A stretch of 64,000 bases of DNA from Pseudomonas rustica (GTDB taxonomy: Bacteria; Pseudomonadota; Gammaproteobacteria; Pseudomonadales; Pseudomonadaceae). This document shows positions 56,316-64,000 of the stretch, in pieces; position 1 is the stretch's first letter, and the number at the start of each line of letters is the position of its first letter. The notes beneath the pieces are model-generated. The model made no database searches, was not told the DNA's origin, and saw only the letters and a program-made list of their open reading frames with translations. Location of the stretch: the NCBI RefSeq assembly GCF_018336155.1, contig NZ_JAGYHF010000005.1:124001-188000 (forward strand), in the 5' to 3' direction. The position numbers and the translations under genes were made by a program.

Positions 56316-58535
56316 TCAATACAAATCGACGGGATCGACATCCAAGGACCAACGCACCGCCCGCCCGCTCGGCATCTGCTCCAGCGCCAACAGCCAACTG
56401 GTCAACAATCGGTGCAATGGCGCCCGCGCCGACGCCTGCAACAACAGCTGCGCACGATAACGCCCGGCCCGTCGCTCCATCGGCGCCGGCACCGGCCCGA
56501 GCAGTTCAATCCCGCTCAGATTCTGCTCCGCCAGCAAGCGCTCCGCCTCGCTGCACGCCTCATCGAGAAACCCTTCCGCCTGCCCCGGTTTGTGTGCCTC
56601 AGCGCGCAACAGCGCCAGATGCGCAAATGGCGGCAGCCCGGCCGCACGACGTTCGCTCAAAGCCTGCTCGGCAAAGGCGAAATAACCCTGCTCGGTGAGT
56701 TGCACCAATAAAGGATGGTCGGCCAGATGCGTCTGAATGATCACCTTGCCCGGCTCTTCCGCTCGCCCGGCGCGCCCGGCCACTTGAACAATCAACTGCG
56801 CCATGCGCTCGCTGGCGCGGAAGTCGCCGGAGAACAGCCCGCCGTCGGCATCCAGAATCGACACCAGCGTCACCCGTGGAAAGTGGTGACCCTTGGCGAG
56901 CATCTGTGTGCCGACCAGAATGCACGGCTGGCCCTTCTGAATCGTCGCGAACAGCTGATTCATCGCGTCCTTGCGCGAGGTGCTGTCGCGGTCGACGCGC
57001 AGCACCGGATAGTCGGGAAACAGAATCGCCAGCCGTTCCTCGGCGCGCTCGGTGCCGGCGCCCACCGGACGCAAATCGACCTTGTTGCACTTCGGACACT
57101 GGCGCGGCGTGCGCTCGACGTAGCCGCAATGGTGGCAGCGCAACTCGCCATAACGCTGATGCACGGTCATCCGTGCATCACAACGCGAACACTCGGACAT
57201 CCAGCCGCAATCGTGGCACAGCAGCGTCGGCGCAAAGCCGCGACGGTTGAGGAACACCAGCACCTGCTGGCCGTTGGCGAGGGTCTGGCCGATGGCTTGT
57301 TGCATCGGCCCGGAAATCCCGCTGTCGAGTGGACGGCTTTTTACATCCAAGCGTAGGAAACGTGGCTGCTTGGCGCCACCGGCACGCTCATTCAGGCGTA
57401 GGAGGCCGTAACGTCCGGTGTAGGCGTTGTGCAGACTTTCCAGCGAAGGCGTGGCGGAGCCGAGCACGATCGGGATGTTTTCCTGCCGCGCACGCACCAG
57501 CGCCAGATCGCGGGCGTGGTAGCGCAAACCTTCCTGCTGTTTATAGGAGCCGTCATGTTCTTCATCAATGATGATCAGGCCGGGATTTTTCATCGGCGTG
57601 AACAGCGCCGAACGGGTGCCGATAATAATGTCGGCCTCGCCATCACGGGCGGCGAGCCAGGCTTCGAGGCGCTCGCGATCATTGACCGCCGAGTGCAACA
57701 GGGCGATGCGCGCGTTGAAGCGTTGCTCGAAGCGCGCCAGGGTCTGCGGGCCGAGGTTGATCTCCGGGATCAGCACCAGTGCCTGCTTGCCGGCTTCGAG
57801 GGTTTCGCGGATCAACTGTAAATAGACTTCGGTCTTGCCGCTGCCGGTGACGCCGGCCAGCAGGAAGGCGTGATAACTGTCGAAACCGGCGCGAATCGCT
57901 TCGTACGCGGCGCGTTGCTCGCTGTTCAGCGGCAGCTCCGGTTGCGCCAGCCAATGTTCATGGCGCAAGCCCGGTGCATGGCGGCGGATCTCGACTTGCA
58001 CCAGACCTTTGGCCAGCAGCAGGTCGAGGCTGTCTTTGCTCAGCATCAGTTTGCTCAGCAACTGATGCGCGACGCCGTGCGGGTGCTGGGCCAATGTGGC
58101 GAGCGCCTCACGCTGACGCGGCGCGCGGGCGATACGCGGATCATCAAGGCTGGCACCGGGGGCGGCTGACCAGAAACGTTCCTGACGCGCCTCGGCCAGT
58201 TCGCCCTGACGCAACAGCACCGGCAGCGCCCAGCTCAAGGTGTCGCCGAGGCTGTGCTGATAATACTGCGACGTCCACAGGCACAGCTTGAACAGCGCTG
58301 GCGGTAGCGGCGGCGTCGTGTCGAGCAGGGCCAGCGCCGGTTTGAGTTTCTCCACCGGCACTTCGCTGGTGTCGGTGACTTCGACCAGAATCCCGATCAT
58401 TTCGCGTCGACCGAACGGCACGCGCAAACGCATGCCCGGCTGCAATTGCTCGCGCAGCACGCCGGCCGGCGCTCGATAATCGAACAGGCGGCGCAGGGGC
58501 GAAGGCAAAGCGAGGCGCAGAATGGCGTCGGGCAC
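56316..58535 (-). CDS. priA: Primosomal protein N' (PriA helicase)
   Basis: A 739-residue superfamily 2 DNA helicase that restarts stalled replication forks. The N-terminal 3'BD and winged-helix region (about 1-200) precedes Walker A GVTGSGKTEVYLQL near 230 and the DEEH box IIDEEHDGSYKQQ. Next come zinc-binding cysteines (LCHDCGWMSECSRCDARM, LRCHHCGYVERTPRQCPKC) and the helicase C lobe (VSILDADGGLFSGDFRASE, QVAGRAGRA). Length is typical. It stands alone between REP elements. Confidence 0.97.
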   Translation of the reverse strand: MPDAILRLALPSPLRRLFDYRAPAGVLREQLQPGMRLRVPFGRREMIGILVEVTDTSEVPVEKLKPALALLDTTPPLPPALFKLCLWTSQYYQHSLGDTLSWALPVLLRQGELAEARQERFWSAAPGASLDDPRIARAPRQREALATLAQHPHGVAHQLLSKLMLSKDSLDLLLAKGLVQVEIRRHAPGLRHEHWLAQPELPLNSEQRAAYEAIRAGFDSYHAFLLAGVTGSGKTEVYLQLIRETLEAGKQALVLIPEINLGPQTLARFEQRFNARIALLHSAVNDRERLEAWLAARDGEADIIIGTRSALFTPMKNPGLIIIDEEHDGSYKQQEGLRYHARDLALVRARQENIPIVLGSATPSLESLHNAYTGRYGLLRLNERAGGAKQPRFLRLDVKSRPLDSGISGPMQQAIGQTLANGQQVLVFLNRRGFAPTLLCHDCGWMSECSRCDARMTVHQRYGELRCHHCGYVERTPRQCPKCNKVDLRPVGAGTERAEERLAILFPDYPVLRVDRDSTSRKDAMNQLFATIQKGQPCILVGTQMLAKGHHFPRVTLVSILDADGGLFSGDFRASERMAQLIVQVAGRAGRAEEPGKVIIQTHLADHPLLVQLTEQGYFAFAEQALSERRAAGLPPFAHLALLRAEAHKPGQAEGFLDEACSEAERLLAEQNLSGIELLGPVPAPMERRAGRYRAQLLLQASARAPLHRLLTSWLLALEQMPSGRAVRWSLDVDPVDLY

Positions 58536-58583
58536 GCGGGGGGATCTCTATCAACACAAAAAGAAGGCTGAGCGCAGATCAAT

Positions 58584-58672
58584 TGTGGGAGCGGGCTTGC
58601 TCGCGAATGCGGCGTGTCAGGCGCTAAATCATTGACTGGCACAACGCATTCGCGAGCAAGCCCGCTCCCACA
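58584..58672. repeat. Family B inverted REP pair
   Basis: TGTGGGAGCGGGCTTGCTCG and its reverse complement around a 40-base spacer that holds a second short palindrome (CGAATGCG... / ...CGCATTCG). It lies between the divergent priA and rpmE genes. Confidence 0.85.
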
Positions 58673-58725
58673 GGGGAATGCGTTCAAGGTCGGGAGCCTA
58701 GCAGACGGTCGGTCTCGGTGACAGC

Positions 58726-58753
58726 TTGCGTGATTTAAAAGGTCTGGTAGAAT
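58726..58753 (+). promoter_or_regulatory. Sigma-70-type promoter of rpmE
   Basis: TTGCGT and TAGAAT separated by 16 bases, about 70 bases before the rpmE start. Good -10 match and a fair -35. Confidence 0.6.
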
Positions 58754-58822
58754 CCGCGGCCTAATTACGTGCGGTATTCAACAATAGTGTTGGATGGCGG
58801 CACGCAGCCTGAGGAAGACATC

Positions 58823-59050
58823 ATGAAAGCTGATATTCATCCAACATACGAAGTCACCGCAGTTACCTGCAGCTGTGGCAACAAGTTCGAAACTCGTTCG
58901 AACCTGGCCAAGCCTCTGGCGATCGACGTTTGCAACGAATGCCACCCGTTCTACACCGGTAAGCAAAAGACTCTGGACACTGGCGGCCGCGTTCAGCGCT
59001 TCGCAGACCGTTTCGGTGCTTTCGGCAAGAAGCCTGCTGCTGCAGAGTAA
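58823..59050 (+). CDS. rpmE: 50S ribosomal protein L31, zinc-binding type
   Basis: A 75-residue protein that bridges the ribosomal subunits. The zinc-binding set is complete (C16 and C18 in TCSCGN, C37 and C40 in VCNECH), so this is the Cys-containing form used under zinc sufficiency rather than the Cys-free paralogue. The C-terminal [10 protein letters not shown] is a little longer than in some species. The ATG has GAGGAAG upstream. Two hairpins that look like its terminators lie in the start of the next gene. Confidence 0.96.
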   Translation: MKADIHPTYEVTAVTCSCGNKFETRSNLAKPLAIDVCNECHPFYTGKQKTLDTGGRVQRFADRFGAFGKKPAAAE

Positions 59051-59055
59051 AGTTG

Positions 59056-59075
59056 AAAGGCCCGATGGGCTTTTC
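59056..59075 (+). terminator. First weak terminator-like hairpin after rpmE
   Basis: AAAGGCCCGATGGGCTTTT can pair AAAG(G)CCC with GGGCTTT around GAT, 6 bases after the rpmE stop, followed by TTTTCCTC. It overlaps the start codon chosen for the nuclease gene. Confidence 0.5.
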
Positions 59076-59865
59076 CTCATTGCTGAAAAAGGCGTCCCTT
59101 GTGGGCGCCTTTTTTGTGTCTGCGATTTGGCTGTCCGCCGCGCAGGCGTTCTGCCCCACCCCCGTAGGGCTGACCCGCGTCACGGTGCAGCACGTGGTCG
59201 ATGGCGACACCGTGCGCCTGAGCGACGGGCGCAGTGTGCGGATGATCGGCCTCAATACACCTGAGCTGGGAAAGCAGGGCCGCAGTGACGAGCCGTTCGC
59301 GGTGGCGGCGCGCAAACGTCTGGAATCATTAGTGGCCGACAGCAATGGCCAGCTCGGTTTGCGCCTCGGCAAGCAGGCGAAAGACCACTACGGCCGCACG
59401 CTCGCACACCTCTACAGCGCCAGCGGCGCCAATCTTGAAGCGCAGATGCTCGCCGATGGCCTCGGCTTTCAGGTCGCGGTCGCGCCGAATATCGATTTAG
59501 TCACGTGTCAGCAAGCCGCCGAGCGCAGTGCGCGACAGGCTGGCCGGGGTCTCTGGCGGCAGTCGCCGGTGCTGAAAGCGGCGCAGATCCAGCGTTCAGG
59601 TTTCGCCGTGGTCAGTGGCCGTGTGAGCAAGGTTCAGCGCAATCGTGGCGGAACCTGGATCGAGTTGCAGGGTGCGCTTGTATTGCGCGTTGCCCCCAAT
59701 CTGGTCGGACAATTCGACAATGCTCGGTTGCAGGCGTTGAAGGGCAAGCAGATCGAGGCGCGCGGCTGGATTGTTGATCGATCACGGCGCGGCGGCTTGA
59801 AACAAGATCAGCCACGTTGGCTACTTCCGCTGACAGATCCTGCAATGTTGCAAAGCGCTCGCTGA
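59065..59865 (+). CDS. Secreted thermonuclease (SNase) family protein
   Basis: A 266-residue protein with a signal peptide (MGFSSLLKKASLVGAFFVSA, cleavage near AQA) and an SNase-like barrel (about 25-155). VDGDTVRLSDGRSVRMIGLN leads into TPEL, and YGRTLAHLY supplies the second arginine. The aspartate of the staphylococcal VDTPE motif is Asn here, as in many bacterial homologues. A C-terminal region (about 175-260, VSGRVSKVQRNRGGTWIELQ) may be an OB-like fold. Likely a periplasmic or outer-membrane nuclease, activity unproven. I start at the ATG at 59065 (GAAAGG upstream); TTG at 59053 is an alternative. Confidence 0.82.
   Translation: MGFSSLLKKASLVGAFFVSAIWLSAAQAFCPTPVGLTRVTVQHVVDGDTVRLSDGRSVRMIGLNTPELGKQGRSDEPFAVAARKRLESLVADSNGQLGLRLGKQAKDHYGRTLAHLYSASGANLEAQMLADGLGFQVAVAPNIDLVTCQQAAERSARQAGRGLWRQSPVLKAAQIQRSGFAVVSGRVSKVQRNRGGTWIELQGALVLRVAPNLVGQFDNARLQALKGKQIEARGWIVDRSRRGGLKQDQPRWLLPLTDPAMLQSAR
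59086..59115 (+). terminator. Strong terminator hairpin inside the nuclease signal-peptide codons
   Basis: AAAAAGGCG pairs with CGCCTTTTT. Inside that, after a bulged T, CCC pairs with GGG around TTGT. The stem ends in six T residues. It looks like a normal intrinsic terminator for rpmE but lies within the reading frame of the downstream gene. Confidence 0.7.
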
Positions 59866-60048
59866 AATAAAATTGTAGACATTTTTTCTGTCGATTGTGA
59901 ACAGTCCAGCCCTTGTGCGCCGTGGCTCTTGGCCCAAAGTCGTAGGGCAGGGCGCTTGACAGGGGTGACCGCTCAGTCTTGTGGGGACTTTGCGAGGCGC
60001 GTATCCTCGCTGACCAGTCTGTCCAACAGTAAAAAGCGGAATGCCAAA

Positions 60049-61317
60049 ATGTCTGATCTGAAAACTGCCGCTCTCGAATATCATGCCAATCCTCGTCCAG
60101 GGAAGCTGAGTGTCGAGCTCACCAAGGCCACTGCTACCGCTCGCGACTTGTCGCTGGCTTATAGCCCCGGCGTAGCTGAACCAGTGCGTGAGATCGCTCG
60201 CGATCCTGAACTGGCCTACAAATACACCGGCAAGGGCAACCTGGTTGCAGTCATTTCCGATGGCACCGCGATTCTCGGCCTGGGTAACCTCGGCCCGTTG
60301 GCGTCCAAGCCAGTGATGGAAGGTAAAGGCGTGCTGTTCAAGCGCTTCGCCGGCATCGACGTATTCGACATCGAAGTCGACTCCGAAAGCCCGCAAGCCT
60401 TCATCGACACCGTAAAACGCATCTCCATCACTTTCGGTGGCATCAACCTGGAAGACATCAAGGCACCAGAGTGCTTTGAGATCGAACGTGCTCTGATTGA
60501 GCAGTGCGACATTCCGGTATTCCACGATGACCAGCACGGCACCGCGATCGTGACCGCTGCCGGCATGATCAACGCCCTGGAAATCGCTGGTAAAACTCTG
60601 GCTGATGCCAAGATCGTTTGCCTGGGCGCCGGCGCTGCCGCCATCTCCTGCATGAAGTTGCTGGTGAGCATGGGCGCTCGCATTGAAAACATCTTCATGG
60701 TTGACCGTACCGGCGTGATCCACTCCGGCCGTGACGACCTGAACCAGTACAAAGCGGTATTCGCTCACGCCACCGAGAAGCGCAGCCTGGCTGACGCTCT
60801 GCAAGGCGCTGACGTGTTCGTTGGCCTGTCCGGCCCGAACCTGCTGAGCCCTGAAGGCCTGCTGTCGATGGCGGCCAACCCGATCGTGTTCGCGTGCTCG
60901 AACCCGGATCCGGAAATCTCCCCGGAACTGGCACACGCCACCCGTAACGACGTGATCATGGCCACCGGCCGTTCGGACTACCCGAACCAGGTCAACAACG
61001 TTTTGGGCTTCCCGTTCATCTTCCGTGGTGCCCTGGACGTTCGCGCCAAGCGCATCAACGAAGAAATGAAAGTGGCTGCGGCCAACGCCCTGCGTGAACT
61101 GGCCAAACTGCCAGTGCCACAGGACGTGTGCGATGCCTACGGCGGTGCTCCGCTGGAATTCGGTCGTGAGTACATCATTCCGAAGCCAATGGACAAGCGC
61201 CTGATCACCCTGATCTCCGACGCTGTGGCCAAGGCTGCTATCGAGACTGGTGTGGCAACCCTGCCGTATCCGAAGAACTACCCGCTGAAAAGCGTGGATG
61301 ACGTGTTCAACGGCTAA
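60049..61317 (+). CDS. maeB: Malic enzyme, short (single-domain-set) form
   Basis: A 422-residue oxidative decarboxylase converting malate to pyruvate and CO2. [46 protein letters not shown] and the dinucleotide loop [15 protein letters not shown] are present. It lacks the C-terminal phosphotransacetylase-like domain of enteric MaeB. NADP versus NAD preference cannot be settled by eye. The ATG at 60049 begins [12 protein letters not shown]. The 183-base gap before it has a TTGTGG-N17-TATCCT pair (from 59979) as a possible promoter. Confidence 0.94.
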   Translation: MSDLKTAALEYHANPRPGKLSVELTKATATARDLSLAYSPGVAEPVREIARDPELAYKYTGKGNLVAVISDGTAILGLGNLGPLASKPVMEGKGVLFKRFAGIDVFDIEVDSESPQAFIDTVKRISITFGGINLEDIKAPECFEIERALIEQCDIPVFHDDQHGTAIVTAAGMINALEIAGKTLADAKIVCLGAGAAAISCMKLLVSMGARIENIFMVDRTGVIHSGRDDLNQYKAVFAHATEKRSLADALQGADVFVGLSGPNLLSPEGLLSMAANPIVFACSNPDPEISPELAHATRNDVIMATGRSDYPNQVNNVLGFPFIFRGALDVRAKRINEEMKVAAANALRELAKLPVPQDVCDAYGGAPLEFGREYIIPKPMDKRLITLISDAVAKAAIETGVATLPYPKNYPLKSVDDVFNG

Positions 61318-61338
61318 GCCGTTGTAACGCTTCAACCG

Positions 61339-61371
61339 AAAGCCCCGGCTCGTGAGAGTCGGGGCTTTTTA
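61339..61371 (+). terminator. Rho-independent terminator of maeB
   Basis: AAAGCCCCG pairs with CGGGGCTTT around GCTCGTGAGAGT, followed by a T run, 21 bases after the stop. Confidence 0.92.
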
Positions 61372-61391
61372 TTGTCTGGAGATCAAGGGCT

Positions 61392-61570
61392 CCCTCACCC
61401 TAGCCCTCTCCCGGAGGGAGAGGGGACCGATTGGGGGATGCTGGGGAGTGACGCCGACATGAAAGTGTTGTGTTGAATCCATAGGCGCTGATGCACTTTC
61501 AGGTCGGTGTATCTCGTGAATTTTCCACGGTCAGTCCCCTCTCCCTCCGGGAGAGGGCTAGGGTGAGGGG
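61392..61570. repeat. Family C long nested palindrome (about 179 bp)
   Basis: Outer arms CCCTCACCCTAGCCCTCTCC and GGAGAGGGCTAGGGTGAGGG are perfect. Inner arms ACGCCGACATGAAAGTG and CACTTTCAGGTCGGTGT are nearly so. It separates the convergent maeB and mrcA genes; the 321-base gap is otherwise just the two terminators. Confidence 0.88.
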
Positions 61571-61588
61571 CTCTTGATCTTCAGGCAA

Positions 61589-61626
61589 TAAAAAGCCCCG
61601 CACTTCAACCGAAGGCGGGGCTTTTC
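61589..61626 (-). terminator. Rho-independent terminator of mrcA
   Basis: On the minus strand AAAAGCCCCGC pairs with GCGGGGCTTTT and ends in TTTTTATT, 13 bases beyond the mrcA stop. Confidence 0.9.
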
Positions 61627-61638
61627 AGTAGCTGCGGA

Positions 61639-64000
61639 TCAGAACAAGTCGATCGGTGCCTGTTCATCTGCCGGCAGCGGGCTGCCCGGCACGGCGCCGT
61701 TACCCAGCTCATTCACCGACGGCGGCGTATCCTCAGCCTTGAACAGCTCGAAGTACGCCCCCGGCGTGCTCGGCGACGCCGCACGGCCACTCACTGGATC
61801 CACGCGCAGGCTCAACAAACCTTCCGGCTCGGGCTGCACGTGCGGTGGCTTGTCCTTCAGCGCCGCCGACATGTAGTTCATCCAGATTGGCAGTGCCACC
61901 GTGCCACCGAACTCGCGACGACCAAGGCTTTCCGGCTGGTCGAAGCCCGTCCAGACCGTGGTCACGTAATCGGCGTTGTACCCGGAGAACCACGCATCCT
62001 TAGATTCGTTGGTGGTACCGGTTTTGCCGGCGATGTCGCTACGACCCATGGCCAGCGCGCGACGGCCGGTGCCGAGCTTGATTACGTCCTGCAACATGCT
62101 GTTGAGGATGTACGTGGTGCGGCCATCAACGATGCGCTCGGCGACGGCAGGCGTTTGCGGTGCCGCCGCAGTGCCCGGTGCTTCACCCGGCGTAGCGTTG
62201 ACCGTGATCGCGTCAGTGTGCGGAGCGGCAATGCCGTCCGTTGCCGCAGCGCCCTGCGGCACGGTCGGCGGGTTGGCGACGAACAGCGTGTCGCCGTTAC
62301 GGCTTTCGATCTTGTCGATCACATAAGGCGTGATCTTGTAGCCACCGTTGGCGAACGTGCTCCAACCGGTCGCGATCTCCATTGGCGTCAGCGTCGCAGT
62401 ACCCAGTGCCAGCGACAGGTTCGGCGGCAGATCCTGCTTGTTGAAGCCGAAGCGCGTGATGTAATCGATGGTCTTGCTCACGCCCATCGCTTGCAGCAAA
62501 CGGATCGACACCAGGTTGCGCGATTTGTACAAACCTTCACGCAAGCGGATCGGGCCGAGGAAGGTGTTGGTGTCGTTCTTCGGACGCCAGACCTTGTCCA
62601 GGTACTCGTCGACAAACACGATCGGCGCGTCGTTGACCAGCGTCGCGGCGGTGTAGCCGCTGTCCAGCGCAGCGCTGTATACGAACGGCTTGAAGCTCGA
62701 ACCCGGCTGACGCTTGGCCTGCATGGCGCGGTTGTAGTTGCTCTGCTCGAAAGCGAAACCACCGACCAGCGAGCGGATTGCGCCGTTCTGCGGATCCAGC
62801 GAGACCAGCGCGCCTTGCGCCTGCGGGATCTGGCTGAATTTCAGCGAATTGTCTTTCTGACGCTGCACACGAACCAGATCGCCAACCTGCGCAACATCCG
62901 ACGGCTGACGCGGATTCGGGCCCATGCTGTTGGTATTGAGGAACGGCCGCGCCCATTTCATGGTGTCCCAGGCCACGTGTTCTTCACCGGTGCGGGTCAG
63001 CACTTGCAGGCCGTTCTTGTCGACTTGCGTGACGATCGCCGGTTCGAGGCTGCTGATGGTGCGTTGTTTGGTCAGCTCGCTGGCCCAGGCTTCGCGGGTC
63101 TTGCCCGGCAGGCGCGACTCGGGGCCACGGTAGCCGTGACGCTGGTCGTAGGTCATCAAACCTTCGTGCAGCGCAGTGTTGGCCATTTCCTGCAGATTAC
63201 TCGGTACCGTGGTAGTGACGCGGAAACCTTCGGTATAGGCGTCGCTGCCATAACGGCCGACCATTTCGGCACGGGCCATTTCGGCGATGTACGGTGCGTT
63301 CACTTCCGGGGTCGGCACGTGATAACTGGCGTTCAGCGGCTCGTTGATCGCAGCGGTGTAATCCGCCTCGGTGATCTTGCCGAGCTTGTACATGCGCCCG
63401 AGGATCCAGTCGCGGCGTTCTTTACTGCGCGTCGGGTTGGCCAGCGGGTTGAAGCGCGACGGGGCTTTCGGCAGGCCGGCGATCATCGCCATCTGCGCCA
63501 GGCTGATGTCGCGGATCGACTTGCCGTAATACACCTGCGCCGCCGCCTCGATGCCGTAGGCGCGGTTACCCAGATAGATCTTGTTCACGTACAGCTCAAG
63601 GATTTCGTCCTTGGTCAGCTGTCGCTCGATCTGCAGGGCCAGGAGGATTTCAGTGGTTTTGCGCGAGAAGCTGCGTTCGCTGGTCAGGAAGAAGTTCTTC
63701 GCCACCTGCATGGTGATGGTGCTGCCGCCGGACTGAATGTGGCCGCTTTTGACCAATTGCGTCGCGGCGCGCATCAGGCTGCTCGGATCGACGCCATAGT
63801 GATTGGCGAAATTGTCGTCTTCAGCACTTAGTAACGCATTAATGAAATTGGGGGGAATGTCGGCGAAACGGATCGGAGTCCGGCGCATTTCGCCAAATTC
63901 TGCGATCAACTTGTTGTCGCTGCTGTAGACCCGCAATGGAATCTGCAACTGAATGCTTCTCAGGGCCTCCACAGAAGGCAAACCCGGACTAAGGTAAAGA
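61639..64000 (-). CDS. mrcA: Penicillin-binding protein 1A (partial, N-terminus outside window)
   Basis: A bifunctional class A PBP: glycosyltransferase 51 domain (EDDNFANHYGVDPSSLMRA, GGSTITMQVAKN), the PBP1A-type OB insertion, and the transpeptidase domain with the SxxK serine in PGSSFKPF, SRN and the KTG box in GKTGTTNE. It polymerises and cross-links peptidoglycan in the periplasm. The frame stays open to the window edge, reading LYLSPGLPSVEAL, so the cytoplasmic tail and most of the membrane anchor are missing; an in-frame TTG at 63981 is not the real start. About 786 residues are visible. Confidence 0.95.
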   Translation of the reverse strand, partial: LYLSPGLPSVEALRSIQLQIPLRVYSSDNKLIAEFGEMRRTPIRFADIPPNFINALLSAEDDNFANHYGVDPSSLMRAATQLVKSGHIQSGGSTITMQVAKNFFLTSERSFSRKTTEILLALQIERQLTKDEILELYVNKIYLGNRAYGIEAAAQVYYGKSIRDISLAQMAMIAGLPKAPSRFNPLANPTRSKERRDWILGRMYKLGKITEADYTAAINEPLNASYHVPTPEVNAPYIAEMARAEMVGRYGSDAYTEGFRVTTTVPSNLQEMANTALHEGLMTYDQRHGYRGPESRLPGKTREAWASELTKQRTISSLEPAIVTQVDKNGLQVLTRTGEEHVAWDTMKWARPFLNTNSMGPNPRQPSDVAQVGDLVRVQRQKDNSLKFSQIPQAQGALVSLDPQNGAIRSLVGGFAFEQSNYNRAMQAKRQPGSSFKPFVYSAALDSGYTAATLVNDAPIVFVDEYLDKVWRPKNDTNTFLGPIRLREGLYKSRNLVSIRLLQAMGVSKTIDYITRFGFNKQDLPPNLSLALGTATLTPMEIATGWSTFANGGYKITPYVIDKIESRNGDTLFVANPPTVPQGAAATDGIAAPHTDAITVNATPGEAPGTAAAPQTPAVAERIVDGRTTYILNSMLQDVIKLGTGRRALAMGRSDIAGKTGTTNESKDAWFSGYNADYVTTVWTGFDQPESLGRREFGGTVALPIWMNYMSAALKDKPPHVQPEPEGLLSLRVDPVSGRAASPSTPGAYFELFKAEDTPPSVNELGNGAVPGSPLPADEQAPIDLF

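Noticed and set aside
59956..59961. TTGACA as the -35 box of maeB
   Set aside because: The hexamer is perfect, but no acceptable -10 lies 15-19 bases downstream.
61840..63831. 663-codon open frame on the plus strand opposite mrcA
   Set aside because: mrcA on the minus strand has all PBP motifs. The opposite frame is rich in Arg/His/Asp with no domain, as expected from an antisense shadow of GC-rich coding DNA.

Overview
The window is a stretch of a Pseudomonas chromosome, most likely of the P. fluorescens group. This rests on GC-rich coding sequence, a complete medium-chain-length PHA locus (phaC1-phaZ-phaC2-phaD facing phaI-phaF), a hut locus with the five-step HutF/HutG histidine pathway, and short interspersed palindromes in almost every gap. 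Remembered gene order in P. aeruginosa PAO1 (roughly PA5045 to PA5114, reversed) follows most of it. I see no prophage, integrase, transposase, CRISPR array, tRNA or rRNA, so this is core chromosome.

Layout. 0-5.3 kb: the tail of glycogen phosphorylase, then a coupled pair of envelope proteins of unknown function (DUF2339 and DUF3999). 5.5-10.4 kb: fructose-1,6-bisphosphatase, a DUF924 protein, an amino-acid-type dCache chemoreceptor, a small lipoprotein and a lipocalin. 10.4-25.4 kb: the histidine utilisation locus. It holds hutF divergent from hutCD, then hutU, an NCS1 permease, the HutXWV ABC importer, hutH1, hutH2, hutI and hutG. A sigma-54-type promoter and a HutC operator lie before hutU, and a second HutC-type palindrome lies between hutF and hutC. 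25.6-34.9 kb: pip-dtd, opgGH for periplasmic glucans, and an amino-acid ABC importer. 35-43.3 kb, minus strand: an HBM-domain chemoreceptor, rsmE-tatCBA-hisE-hisI, and ubiB-ubiJ-ubiE. 43.4-50.8 kb: the PHA granule and polymer locus. 51-58.5 kb, minus strand: a DUF971 protein, hslVU, a SPOR protein, argS and priA. 58.8-64 kb: rpmE, a secreted SNase-like nuclease, malic enzyme, and the truncated gene for penicillin-binding protein 1A.

How it works together. Histidine or urocanate enters through the hut transporters. Histidase (HutH2), urocanase (HutU), imidazolonepropionase (HutI), HutF and HutG convert it to glutamate, ammonia and formate, under HutC repression and probably an activator of the sigma-54 promoter. 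The pha genes make, depolymerise and coat storage granules.

Points most worth a second look: HutH1 lacks exactly the Ala-Ser-Gly tripeptide that forms the MIO cofactor, while HutH2 next door keeps it; the histidine permease usually found between hutH1 and hutH2 appears to be missing, with a possible coding scar in its place; a strong intrinsic terminator is embedded in the signal-peptide codons of the nuclease gene; and about 170-bp nested palindromic elements recur at five sites.
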